Assembly: GCA_001579985.1 (NCBI GenBank)
Contig: LRSR01003390.1
Coordinates: 1-34,832 of the forward strand
Direction: 5' to 3'
Length of the DNA: 34,832 bases
DNA from: Hypsibius dujardini
Taxonomy: Eukaryota; Tardigrada; Eutardigrada; Parachela; Hypsibiidae
The stretch's first letter is position 1; each line of letters opens with the position of its first letter. The notes beneath the pieces are model-generated. The model saw only the letters and a program-made list of their open reading frames with translations, had not been told where the DNA came from and ran no database searches. The position numbers and the translations under genes are program-made. Positions 23,032 through 33,332 of this stretch are shown piece after piece.

Positions 23032-23112
23032 CCTACCTACCAACCTGCCTGTCTGTTCGTTTGTGTTTTGCCCGTCTGTCTGACTGGTTGTCTGCCATTC
23101 TGTCTGTCTGTT
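22915..23112. repeat. TCTG tract, intergenic
   Basis: The only long TCTG run in the window outside a recognised intron; about nine perfect units at 22996-23030. If every other tract is intronic, this may mark an unseen intron. Confidence 0.85.
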
Positions 23113-25566
23113 CGCAATCAATGTCTTAATACCTATCGCTGACCGAGAATCGGTCGCTCTTAATATTTCCTCCCAGAAAGGAAGCAAACGGGATTTCAGG
23201 CTTCCATCCAGGCATGCTCCCAATACATCATCCCTGTTATCGATTTTGTCCCTCTTAGCTGCACCTCGTGCGCATCACCATAATTTCAACCCTCCCCCTT
23301 TGTGCGTTACAGACATACTCCCTGCGACCTTACCTTGACTGCGCACTACTTACTGCTCGATGACATTTACCAGGCACATGCATGCATATATTGAACGTAT
23401 ATATACTAGTATGTGCCTCTAAAACTTGCATTCGTCAGCAGCGTCGGGGGATTGAGTTACATGAAAGGGGGTTGTAAAGAGCTCTTGGGTCTCTCACTTT
23501 GCCTTTACAGGCGGAAATGAAAGGGCATGCGTGTGGGCGGACCATGTGTCCTTCTTGTGTATGTGTGCCCGTGGCACACACTAGCATGTGCGTGATGGAC
23601 GCGAAAAGTTTCGTCTACGGTCTCTCGACCTATTTGGGGCGTGTCTGCTCGTTCTTCTCTCACAATTGTGTTTTAGAGGGAGAGGGAGACTGGACTTGTT
23701 AAAATTAAATTGGCCAGCCCATGGGTGGGTGACGCACTTTCTTCGTCGGGCACCGCAACACGCACGTAACGATAATTAGGGGAGCGAGGGTCGATTTCGT
23801 AATTTGATTGCGTGATTAGGGAGGAATTAAATGCTTGGTTTTTTCTTGCGTAGATATTTTTCACTGTATTATTTGCAAAGTATTTTGTTTATGTAATATA
23901 TAGTTATATTATGCCGTTGTTTTTTGTGTAAATTATCATGCTTTTTTATTAACAGTTTCGACTTATATTACTTTTAGTTAGAATTGTAGATCAGATTTAA
24001 AGATTATTTTTTACTTATGTTACAAAATAGCTGCAAAATATTTCAGGTTTTTTTCAACTCTCGTTTTCCACCGATCAGAAACATATTTCCGTAGTTACAA
24101 TTATTATTTACTTCTAATTGATGCTTAAAATTATCACACTGCTTGCAATTAGTATTCTTAGTTTCAATTCAGCTTTTATACTTTCTTTTGTGTGCAGCAA
24201 AAATAACTGCCAGTTATTATCGAAAAATTGACTTCCTCAAGAAACTGAAAAACTCTGCGTAATACAGAACGTTTTATGATTTTATCGGCGTTCATGTTTT
24301 TCCTACACCGCCTTCTGAAATAAACGATAATAACTGTGCAAAATTACGCTATTATACTTCTTATTGGGGAGTTGTGTTTTTTGCTGTGCCAATTAGAATT
24401 TTCAAGTGGTGCAATTATTCCGTGACAGTCATATATAATTTAGTGGTCGAGTGCAGGAGAGATAAAAAAAACCGAGAGACTCGACAGGCAGACAAAGTTT
24501 CGAATTAGAAACCAGTTTTTCTTGACTTTCCTGCTTGGTTGCCTTTCTCTCTCCCCGCTCTCTTCAACGTGTCACTGTCACGGACCACGGTCGAGTGGAG
24601 GTCGGTCGCTCGCTCGAGGGGCGCTGTGTGGTGGTGCGGTCAGCTGTTTCTGTCCCGCTCTGTCCTGCTCTCTCGCTCCCTCTCTTCGTTTCGTCAAGTC
24701 AAACTCTAAATCGGCTGAACTTGAATTTCCTCTCTCACTTGTCATCCTCTGCTCTCTCTCTCTCTCTCTCCACTCTTTGGCTCCTCTCTCGCGCTCTCAT
24801 CCAACGTCAGCTGTCTCTCCGTTTGTATGTGTGTGAAGAGTCTTTGCCCGCAAACTAGGTCACGTGTGGGTTTTCTCTCTGCTGTGCGGTCCTTTTAGTG
24901 GCAGGCGGTGGCGCTGCTATCTCTTTCTCACTCTCTCTTGCAGAGATAAGAGCGCGGCCCCGATGACGCACTCGCTCTTGAAACACAGGATGAAGACACA
25001 CAAGGAAAATTGCCCGCCGCCACCGCAAACTGCAAAGTCTAGTTTATTATTCGATATGAAAACGGGGTCAGCGCACACTAATCTCCTTTTCGCTTCTCCA
25101 GCCAGCCAGCAAGATCCCTCGCTCTGTCCTTTGAGGCTAATATTACGTGCAGCAGCAGCCGTAAAGTGATTGAGCGACGAGAGAAAGAGAGACTAGCAAA
25201 GGACCTGAGCGGATGCAAGCGCCGTGCCTTGACGGCCTCAAATTTTCTGATAAAGCCACGCACACACAGACAATCGAAGCCAGCTTGCGATAGTAGTAGG
25301 TAATGAAGGATTGAATAGCTCGCGGCGGTGCGCTTGAACTAGAAACTTTGCTGGATTAAAAATTCAAGGCAAGGCACCCCGAATCCCCTGAATGGGGGGA
25401 CGCGGGGAATTGAGGTTACTGTCAACGGCAACTGGTGAGGTAGAGAGGTTGGTTTCCCTTCATCCCGTTGTCTGAGGTTGAGGTCACATGTTATTAGACG
25501 TGAAGCAGAAAATCTGCGTGAGACAGTTTCGAAGTTCGAACTTTGGAAAAAATTCAAGAATCTCAG

Positions 25567-25596
25567 TACGCCTACAGCCTTTAATCAGTAGGCGTA
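25567..25596. repeat. GCCTAC hairpin, copy 1
   Basis: TACGCCTAC, 12-base loop AGCCTTTAATCA, GTAGGCGTA. First member of a short hairpin family repeated between 25.5 and 27.3 kb. Confidence 0.75.
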
Positions 25597-25875
25597 ATTT
25601 TAGACTACACACAAAATCCGGTAACTGTTCGAATCCAAATGCAAGCGACCTTCTCCGGCAGCTGTCCTGTCCGTTCATCAGTTTTCAAGGTCCCACGGAA
25701 CCCAAGCTGACGTCGATCCTTTGGGTCTCTTCGGCAGGGTTTCTTTCTGGGTCCACATCAATTTGGAAGAAAGGTTCGAGAGCGGAAGGACGATCGCTTT
25801 GGCGGCTGCCGTCGGCTAACAGTTTTGTGCGTTCTGTGCTGTCCTACTGCTCTGTGTGTGGGCAAAAAAATACGA

Positions 25876-25898
25876 CTACTGATAAAAAGCCGTAGGCG
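25876..25898. repeat. GCCTAC hairpin, copy 2 (inverted, decayed)
   Basis: CTACTGATAAAAAGCCGTAGGCG is the reverse complement of the family consensus CGCCTAC-GGCTTTT-ATCAGTAG; one outer arm is degraded. Confidence 0.65.
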
Positions 25899-26059
25899 GA
25901 TCCGCGATCGGAATGAGGTTTAGCGCCACCTGTCCAGCCGGTCTGAAATGGTTTCCCGTCGTTCACTCAGTTTGAGCGGAATTCGTGAATCGGTCCTGCC
26001 GAAAAAAAGAGCTCCTTCCTCATCCTGCGTGTGTCTGTGTGTTCCATTGATGACTGATG

Positions 26060-26640
26060 AGAATGATGGAATGGGTCAATAATAGAACTCGTGTCGTCAG
26101 CAAGATACAAATTGCCGAAACTGCCGTTGTCGTCGACAGAGAGCGGGCCTGGTTGACCTTGGACCTGGATGAGAAGGTGAGGAAAGGCAAAACTGACTTT
26201 TTCCACATCGACAACAAGTCAAGGGATGTGTGTCATTTTGGCCTGTGTTGTGCCTCTGCCTGTTGTGTGGTGCGCATCGTCTTGTGTTGACTTTTCCCGG
26301 TTGAATGCGTGAAAATTGACGAATTGTCTCTTTTTTTTGGCGGCAGTTTCGTCTGAGGCGAGACTCACGCAAGAGTAAAATCCAGTCATCGTCCTTCGAT
26401 TTCACGAGGGGTTTTTGTGCCGCACAATGCGACCAAGGCGCGAAATTCGTCCTACGCGGAAGTTGCGTAAGGAATTTCACTTTCACCGAAAACTAACGTG
26501 GAAGTATCGTACAAATCCGGCTTCCATTTTGATCCCCACCTTACTGCGGGATATAGCTCAACTCAAACTCTCTCGTAACAGGGGATGCCATCACGGCTGG
26601 TTCGCCTGTCAAATTACGTAGAAAATGGGGCTATCACGAG
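26060..26640 (+). CDS. Three possible exons of an unidentified gene
   Basis: Open segments that end in good donors and share phase 0: about 26060-26176 (ends LTLDLDEK, donor GTGAGG), about 26347-26469 (acceptor TTTTTTTTGGCGGCAG; starts FRLRRDSRKSK, ends VLRGSC; donor GTAAGG) and about 26581-26640 (acceptor CTCTCGTAACAG; contains MPSRLVRLSNYVENG). They could join in frame. No family is recognised, start and end are unclear, and the area is rich in repeats, so chance is quite possible. Confidence 0.25.
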
Positions 26641-26721
26641 GTGTTGGGGTTTCTGGGGCCTCTGTCTGTCCACCTGTATGTCCACCTGTATGTATGTAAT
26701 GTGACAGAAAATGGTTCTTTA

Positions 26722-26786
26722 TTACGCCTACCCCCCTTAATCAGTAGGCGCAATTACCGCCTACAGACAAGGAGCGGTAGGCGTAA
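26722..26786. repeat. GCCTAC hairpin, copy 3 (double)
   Basis: Outer arms TTACGCCTACC (26722-26732) and GGTAGGCGTAA (26776-26786) pair perfectly. Inside are GTAGGCG and CCGCCTAC, so two smaller hairpins can also form. Confidence 0.75.
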
Positions 26787-27193
26787 AATTACGAAACGAA
26801 GAGATATGTCCCGACTCGAAGTCATTCCGATAACCCGACCTTGCGGGATGAGGGAATACCTTATGCTAGTATTTGACGTCTGCCATGGTGACATACTTTT
26901 CTTTACTATCCACGAGGTCCTTGTGGGCGCCCCATTGCGAACCCAGAGCGTGAATAATAATAAAGTCTCGGCTGTGTAAACTTTCAGTCGGGCTGGGTCT
27001 TTTAAACAAGAGAGCAAGCGTGGGTGGGTTTATGCCTATGAGCGCCAATAAAACGAGGGGGGAGAGAGAGGACCCTAGCCGGGAGTCGTTGACCTCGAAA
27101 AAAGATATATGTGCACCCATTATACATTTTCCGGGCGAACCGCCAAACGACCATTACGAGAGGCTCCCTCAGTGTTTGTGAAATGAGAGTAGC

Positions 27194-27278
27194 CGTGCGC
27201 TTACCGTTCCCGTGTTTTGTGTACGTATGACCGTCGGTGTACGTATGACCGTCAGTGTGCGCCTACCGTCCCGTGTGT
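27194..27278. repeat. Short tandem repeat GTGTACGTATGACCGTC
   Basis: Two adjacent 18-base units at 27219-27236 and 27237-27254, flanked by two related segments of the form GTGCGCYTACCGTYCCGTGT. Confidence 0.7.
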
Positions 27279-27290
27279 GTAAGCGGAATT

Positions 27291-27317
27291 GCGCCTACTG
27301 ATAAAAGCCGGTAGGCG
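27291..27317. repeat. GCCTAC hairpin, copy 4 (inverted)
   Basis: GCGCCTACTGATAAAAGCC then GGTAGGCG, reverse complement of copy 1. Copies 1 and 4 thus face each other 1.7 kb apart. Confidence 0.75.
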
Positions 27318-27463
27318 GGGTAATCAGGCAGCTAAAACGTCTTCCGCGCGCCTTCTCTTTGAGGCTTTGAGTGGATTTTAAAATGCGAAACAAGGCTAGA
27401 GTACACTGGCAGTCGCTTTTTCAGTGCAAGTCCATATCTTCTCCTTTCCATCGGCTAAGAAAG

Positions 27464-28952
27464 ATGGGCGCAGCAGCGAGCAGCTGTGGCGCCTTGCAGG
27501 GAGAAGAAGCAGGCAGTAGTGCTGCTGCTGCTCCTCCTACCGGCACTTACTACCACCACCACCAAGGCGTTGCGGTGGTGGTGGTCGTCGTGGCCCAGCA
27601 GCAGCTAAACGTCCTGTCCTTTGTTGCCTTTCCAGACCGTCTTCTCGGCCTTTCCCTGAAGAAGACGGCCGAGACGTTCCTTGCGGCGTCGCAGCAGCAG
27701 AGTTTGACGACGAGTAGTACGTCCTCCACAACGGCCGCCGGCAGTGGTTGTGATGCCTGCCGTCTGCAGCCGCACTCTGCCCGGCCGTGTGGCTGTCACT
27801 GTAAGTTTGATGAAGTGAAGGAAGGGGACGAGGCGGAGCCCAGTTCGGATGACCACACGGCCGTCACTACAAAGCGAAACGAATTGAGGGAGGATGATTA
27901 GCTGATTGATTGATTTATTGCCTAAGAACGCGTGGTGTAGCTTTCGATTGATTGATTGAATATTTTTGTTGGAGTTGCTCGATTGATCCGTTGGTTGAGT
28001 GATTGATTTGATTTGTCAGTGTGGTCGTGGTGTGCGTGTGGTCATCCGGATTGGTCCTCGTGTGTGTATCCCCTCCCCTTCTCGGCTGTTCGCTCGTGAC
28101 TTCGTGATGGATTTGCATATTTATGATTTTGATCCTCTGTTACAGTAGTCAACAGCCACACATTTCAACAGCGCTCCTGCTGTACCATATCACGTTCCGA
28201 AAAGCGATGTGCGTGTTCGGGAGGTCCCAGCGAGAACAACGTCAGTCGAAGAGGTAGGCAATGATCGTGATAAGCCGTTGCTTTTTCTTGTCTATCTGTT
28301 TCTATGTTCCTTTATTTTTTTTGTCTGTTTATCTGTCTGTCTGCCTGTATGCCTGGGTGTGTGTGTGTGTGTCTGCCCGTCTATTTGTATGTCGGTTTGC
28401 CTGTTTCTCTTTGTCTGTTTGTTTGTTTGTTGATCAGTCTATTTCTCAGGTTGTCTGCCTGTCGCTTTTAGACCTTGGGACTTGCCTCCCCGTCTCCAGG
28501 TTTGGCTGCCTGTGCCTGTGGCTGTACAATGCTAATCTTCTTGCCTTGTCTAATTATTTGCTGGCTCAGCGTCTTGACAGTTGCCTTAGTGTTGTCTCTT
28601 GCCTTTAATCCTTCTCGTCGGCCGTGCTTCCGCCACCGGCTGCCCTCGTGTCAGCTCTCTGCGCCGAACACAAGTAAAGGCCCATTACGGACACAGACAA
28701 TCAAATTGCGTTGTTCTTGCAGTTTTCGGCGTGGAACTCAGTCAGCAGATGATCGGCTGCGACGCACTCGCGCCTGCGCTCTTGGTCCGCTGCGTAGAGG
28801 AGATTGAGAAACGTGCCGCGCATAGTCATCCATCCGTCGCCGATCTCAGCTCCGTCTATTGCCAAACTGTGGCGCCGGAAATTATTCGCACCCTCGGCGA
28901 CCAAATTTCTGCAACCGGTGGTACGTACTCTTGACAAACTGACTGACTGACT

Positions 28953-28998
<46 letters not shown>

Positions 28999-30866
28999 TA
29001 AGAAGACATGAGGACAAGGCAGACAGACGGATGAACAGGCAGATAGAAATACAGTTGCGCTTGCATGAAACCGCCGTCCGCGTCAAATAATCGAATATTT
29101 TTCATCTTTCTCGTCTAGATCTGAATATTTTATCTGCCTGTGAAATAGCTTGCGTAGTGGGACTGGTAAGTCCGTTTTGTTTGAGAGCTGTTCCGCATAC
29201 TGCTTTTGATTCATTTTTGCAATGTCATTGTGCATTTCAGCTGAAACGCTACCTACTCGAACTGCCAACCCCGGTGATCCACACTTCGACCTACGACATG
29301 TTTATCGAAGCAACCTGTAAGCTGTTGTGCTTGGTTATTCAAGAGTCAGTTGACTGTCTAGTCGATTTCACTCCCTCAAGTTAATATAGATTAGCCATTT
29401 TGGAAATTAATAACAAATGGGACACTTTTTTTTCAGATTTAAAATTACATTAAATTTTATTGATTCTCATTTAAATTTAATTTTCTGTAATTAGTAAGTT
29501 AAATTGTAAATAAACTTGATTAATTTGAAAAGAAGATATCGTTTTATTGTCTGCATTTAATTTAATTTAATTTAATTTAATTTGTCCTTTGTGTAAAATG
29601 TAAAGTACCGTTTTTGGCTGCTTCTAATACTGCCTGTTGTGGCTCTTTTGGGGTGTGAAAACTTGAATGTGTGCGTTCTGTTGCAGGTGACTCTGATTCG
29701 GACGATCAACGCGTCAGTCTCATCCTCGATCTCGCGAAGAAACTTCCGGATGCCCACGAAAAGACCCTGCGCTTTCTGATGGGCCACTTTGGCCGACTCT
29801 GTCGCATGGTGGCGGAGCGGAACGGCCAGCAGCAGCAGCAGGCCTGCAGTCCCGTGCGCTTTCTTGGACCGCTGGCGGTCTGCCTGATCCGTCCGCAGTG
29901 GCTCAAAACTGAGTAATTAAGAAGCGCATCCCATTTTCTTTCTTTCTCGCCACGAACCCGCTCGAATTGAGGGGACCGATGTTTGCCGATTTCGGTTGCT
30001 CAGTGGCACTCGTTTTTTCACTCCTCCTTCCTCCTCCTTGCAGGTTAATTTCCCAACACATTGTGTATTATAACTGCATATTGGAGATTCTCCTCTTGAG
30101 GGGCTCCTGGGGTGTGGACCTGTCCAGCGTGGACTTTGGTGAGGAGAGCGCACGTGGCCGGGCTAGACACGACTTTGATGGATGAATATTTAAATAATAT
30201 TTTTCTAAAACTCCAAAACAATTATTCAGTTCAGAAAATAATGATCTGATTTAGGCCCCAAAAAATAGATAAAAAATTTCAATCCCAAAACTTAATCCCG
30301 AAAAAATATTAATTCCATTTGGATCCAAAAAGACTCGACTAGGTTTGAAAATATTATTAAGAAATAATAACTCTTAGGATTGTATGTCCAGAAGCTTTTT
30401 TGGTTAACTCGCTAGTAACGATCTCTGACCGCTGCACTGTGGAGTTGATAGGGATCCTTTTAGTTGGAATGTTCGCTGATAATTTTGCATTTTTCTCTTT
30501 GTGACCTACAGGTCCGCTTCCCGTGGCCAGCAGAGAAGATCTGCCGGTGGGTGGGGGCGGTGGTGAGCTGTTGTTGGCTCGAAGGAATTCGGGGGGCGTA
30601 AAGAATTTTGCGTTCCCGACGACGGTAAAGCGGTTGGATGAGTGTGAGTGGTTTTGGGGTGATGCCTCGCGGGAGGATGTCGCGGTGGCGTTGAAGGACC
30701 AGCCGGATGGGACGTTCGTGGTGCGGACGTCTTCCAGCAAGGCGCAGGGGGAATACACATTGACATTGAGGTCGGTGGTGGATAGACACGGAGAAATACA
30801 TATAGGCAGGAAGGCAGACAGACAAACTGACAGACAGGCAGGCAGACAGACAGACAGACAGAAGAC

Positions 30867-30912
<46 letters not shown>

Positions 30913-33332
30913 TTAGACCGACCGTGATATGGTCAAAGTCTAGGAGCCTAGCTTCCTAGATCGCATTGCAATGGTTTGTCTGTCAGGGAGACGGTCAGAA
31001 GTCTAATGTTATGTGCGCTCTCTCCACAGGAAGGACGGGTCGAATAAGTTAATTCGTATCATCAGTCGGGATGGTAAATTTGGCTTTGCGGAGCCGTTGG
31101 AGTTTGACAGTCTCCAAGCTGTGATTGACCGACATCGCATCATTTCCCTGGCGGCTTACAACCGGATGCTAGATATTTGCCTGATTAGTCCGCTGGTTAA
31201 AACACAGGTGTGCCTGAAGGTCACTAGGCCTCTTTGGTCCGCTCTTGTTCCTGATTTCTGTCGTTGTGCGGACCTTTTCTTTGCCCGTCGCCCTGTCTAT
31301 CTTTCTGTTTGCATGCCACTCAGTCTGCCTACCTGCCTGCCCCTTTGTTAGCTGTCTGTTGCCACCAATTTAATTGTTTTTGCATTTTTTTCTTAGATTC
31401 TGTCTGTCTGTCTCAGGTTATGTTTGCCTGTCTGTCAGTGTGTTTTCCTATCTTATCGGTTTGCCTGTCTGTATGTCTGCTTGTTTGCCGGCTTGGGTAC
31501 CTGCTTATTTCTCTTCCAGTTTCTTTGTCAGTAATGTCTGCTTATCTGCCTGTCTGTTTATTGGTATAGCTGTTTGTCTGCTTGCCTTGCCTCCATCAAA
31601 TGTGTTTCATGCCATTACCCCATGTTTGCCTGCTTTTCAGCATGTGGTCGATTCGGCGGACATTGAAAAGGCCAAGAGCCAGCTGGTGGAATGGGACTTG
31701 GAGTACAATGTCTGGAGCCAGCGGCATGACGAAATGTCTGACTCCGTGTCGCGGGCCGCCCAGGAGGTCACCATGAAGCGCCAAGCCATGGAGGCGTTCG
31801 ACGCGGCCGTTCTAATGTTTGAGGAGCAAATGCGCCTGCACGAGCGATTCCAGCGCGAGGCCAAGCCCAATGAGATGGACGCCGTCAAGGCCAACTACAT
31901 GCTCCTCAAGGCGCGCCTCGACAGCATCCTCAGCAGTCGCGCCAAGTTGCAGTTTGATCTGAACCACCAGGCGCAGGCGCTGCGCGAACGGGAAGCTCAG
32001 CTGAACAGCATCAAGCCGCGCATTACGCATCTGCGGATTGTTTGCGACGATCTGATTAGGTATGAAGCAGACGGAACACACTTACTTCATCTCAGAAGGA
32101 TGATGATGGCAAGCAATTAACATTCGAAGCAAAAATAAAAGTTGATTCTTGATTGGAATACTAGTATGTTGAATCTGGCATTTCTATGCAATGGTATTGT
32201 GTGGTTTATTCGCCTTTTGTTGTGCAGCGTTTTGATGAAGAATGGCGTCAATCCGGATGATGTGCGGAAAAGTCTGGCAGAAGGGACGAAAAATGCCGAG
32301 CGAAAGGGAGTCCCAGATCGGTAAGTTCGTTTGCTGCCCCTCTTTGGTTTTCAGTCGTTGGACCGTTTCTGTCTGATTTTGTCTGCTTCTGCTGGCTTGT
32401 CTCTCTGTATTTATGTCTGTCCTTTTGTCTCTCTGTTTGCCGGTCTGTCTATATGTATGTCTGTCTGCCTGTCTGCCTGCCTGCCTGCTTGAGTCTATGG
32501 GTCCTTTAGACTTCATATAACCTGTCTTATCTGTCTGGCTGGCTGCCTGTATGTCCGACTGTCTGTTACGTGATTGTCACTCTGTTGGGTTGCCTGATTG
32601 TTTGTGCCTATATCTATTTGTCTGTTTTTTTGGACTTTAACTTGTCCTGTTGACCTCCGGTTTTCCATGAATGTTGTTAGGAGTTTGAATGTGGGTTGAC
32701 GCCCTCTTGTTTTCTGCCTCTTTTAGATTCCCAACCAAGAATCTTTCTGTGGGTGAAACAATCTACGAGGAAACCCCCACCCACTCTCCCGACTTGACTA
32801 AATCTAAACCCCTTGCGGCTCCGGCGGCGGCAACAGCAACTCCTGCCGCTCACGAGGACTCCTCCACGTGGTATTTCCCGACTGCCACTCGCGAACAAGC
32901 TGTGAAGATGCTCACCGGTCAACCAGATGGGACCTTCTTGGTGCGACGGCGGACGGACGGCTTGAGTGGTCAGACGCATGCGCTGTCCGTTGTAGTGTAA
33001 GTGAATGTATAGTCCAACTCTAAGAGACAGGCAAGCAATCAACCAAATAGACAAACAAATCCGCAGACAGATGGACATCCAGACACACCGTCAGTCAGGC
33101 AGGTAGGCAGGCAGGCTGGCAAAAATTGACCTATGTTCTGTTTCGACACAGCTCTGGAAAAGTCGGCCATTGCCTCATTAACCAGGAGGGAAATGCTTTT
33201 GGGTTTGGTCAAGCCTCTGCGGAATTTTCCACCTTGAACGACTTGATCGTCCACTACAAACGAAAAAGCCTCAAGGAACATAATCCTGCGCTGGACGTCT
33301 GTCTTGCTCATCCGGTGAACGCCGTTTCATGA
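27464..33332 (+). CDS. PIK3R1: p85-type regulatory subunit of class IA PI3-kinase
   Basis: Adaptor that holds the p110 catalytic subunit through its iSH2 coiled coil and brings it to phosphotyrosines through its SH2 domains. Exons: 27464-27800, 28149-28253, 28723-28920, 29119-29165, 29241-29316, 29687-29912, 30044-30138, 30512-30770, 31030-31207, 31641-32059, 32228-32320, 32727-32996 and 33152-33332; 827 aa, phases agree. Residues 1-147 are low complexity with no SH3. About 148-361 is RhoGAP/BH-like ([23 protein letters not shown]), without a GAP arginine that I can see. nSH2 about 408-505 ([19 protein letters not shown] with the phosphotyrosine Arg, [12 protein letters not shown]). iSH2 about 508-678 ([25 protein letters not shown]). 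cSH2 about 726-825 ([31 protein letters not shown]). ATG 27464 starts MGAAASSCG; an in-frame ATG at 27383 would add 27 residues. Exon 2 may start at 28146 instead. The donor after exon 8 is unusual (GTCGGT). Confidence 0.93.
28316..28460. repeat. TCTG tract in p85 intron 2
   Basis: Degenerate TCTG/TTTG units with a (GT)n core at about 28358-28372. Confidence 0.85.
28935..29045. repeat. CAGA tract in p85 intron 3
   Basis: ACTG units then about twelve perfect CAGA units (28953-28998), starting about 15 bases after the donor at 28921. Confidence 0.9.
30805..30912. repeat. CAGA tract in p85 intron 8
   Basis: Perfect and near-perfect CAGA/CAGG units, about 35 bases after the donor at 30771. The reading frame stays open from the nSH2 exon through this tract, so read-through would give a repetitive tail. 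Confidence 0.9.
31270..31590. repeat. TCTG/CCTG tract in p85 intron 9
   Basis: Degenerate tract occupying most of the 433-base intron between 31207 and 31641. Confidence 0.85.
32370..32612. repeat. TCTG/CCTG tract in p85 intron 11
   Basis: Degenerate tract in the 406-base intron between 32320 and 32727, purest at 32458-32490. Confidence 0.85.
33020..33122. repeat. CAGA/CAGG tract in p85 intron 12
   Basis: Degenerate tract filling the 155-base last intron. Confidence 0.8.

Larger units (their letters stand above)
20769..27463. other. Long spacer upstream of the p85 gene
   Basis: About 6.7 kb without an identified gene. In order: ATTG runs (20890-21230); a GC-rich patch with (CCG)7 at 21459-21480; an AT-rich tandem array (21815-22220); a CpG-rich patch (22500-22750) with GACGAC repeats; a TCTG tract (22915-23112); AT-rich DNA (23820-24470); a CT-rich segment (24530-24960, with (CT)n at about 24754-24769) that looks like a promoter or 5' UTR; the hairpin family of 25.5-27.3 kb; and three unproven exons at 26.06-26.64 kb. 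The p85 promoter probably lies in the right half. Confidence 0.5.

Noticed and set aside
22822-23142. Cysteine-rich ORF resembling a secreted repeat protein
   Set aside because: It is the translation of a TCTG microsatellite; similar ORFs appear at every tract in several frames.
24864-25169. 101-codon ORF containing HRMKTHKENC, like a zinc-finger linker
   Set aside because: No second Cys/His pair and no repeat of the motif; it lies in a CT-rich probable promoter or UTR.
25623-25640. TTCGAATCC, like a tRNA B box
   Set aside because: The flanks do not pair as a T stem, and no A box or acceptor stem is present.
25488-25895. 135-codon + strand ORF
   Set aside because: It runs through hairpin copy 1; similarity to a later ORF near 26.7 kb is due to the shared hairpin. 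No domain.
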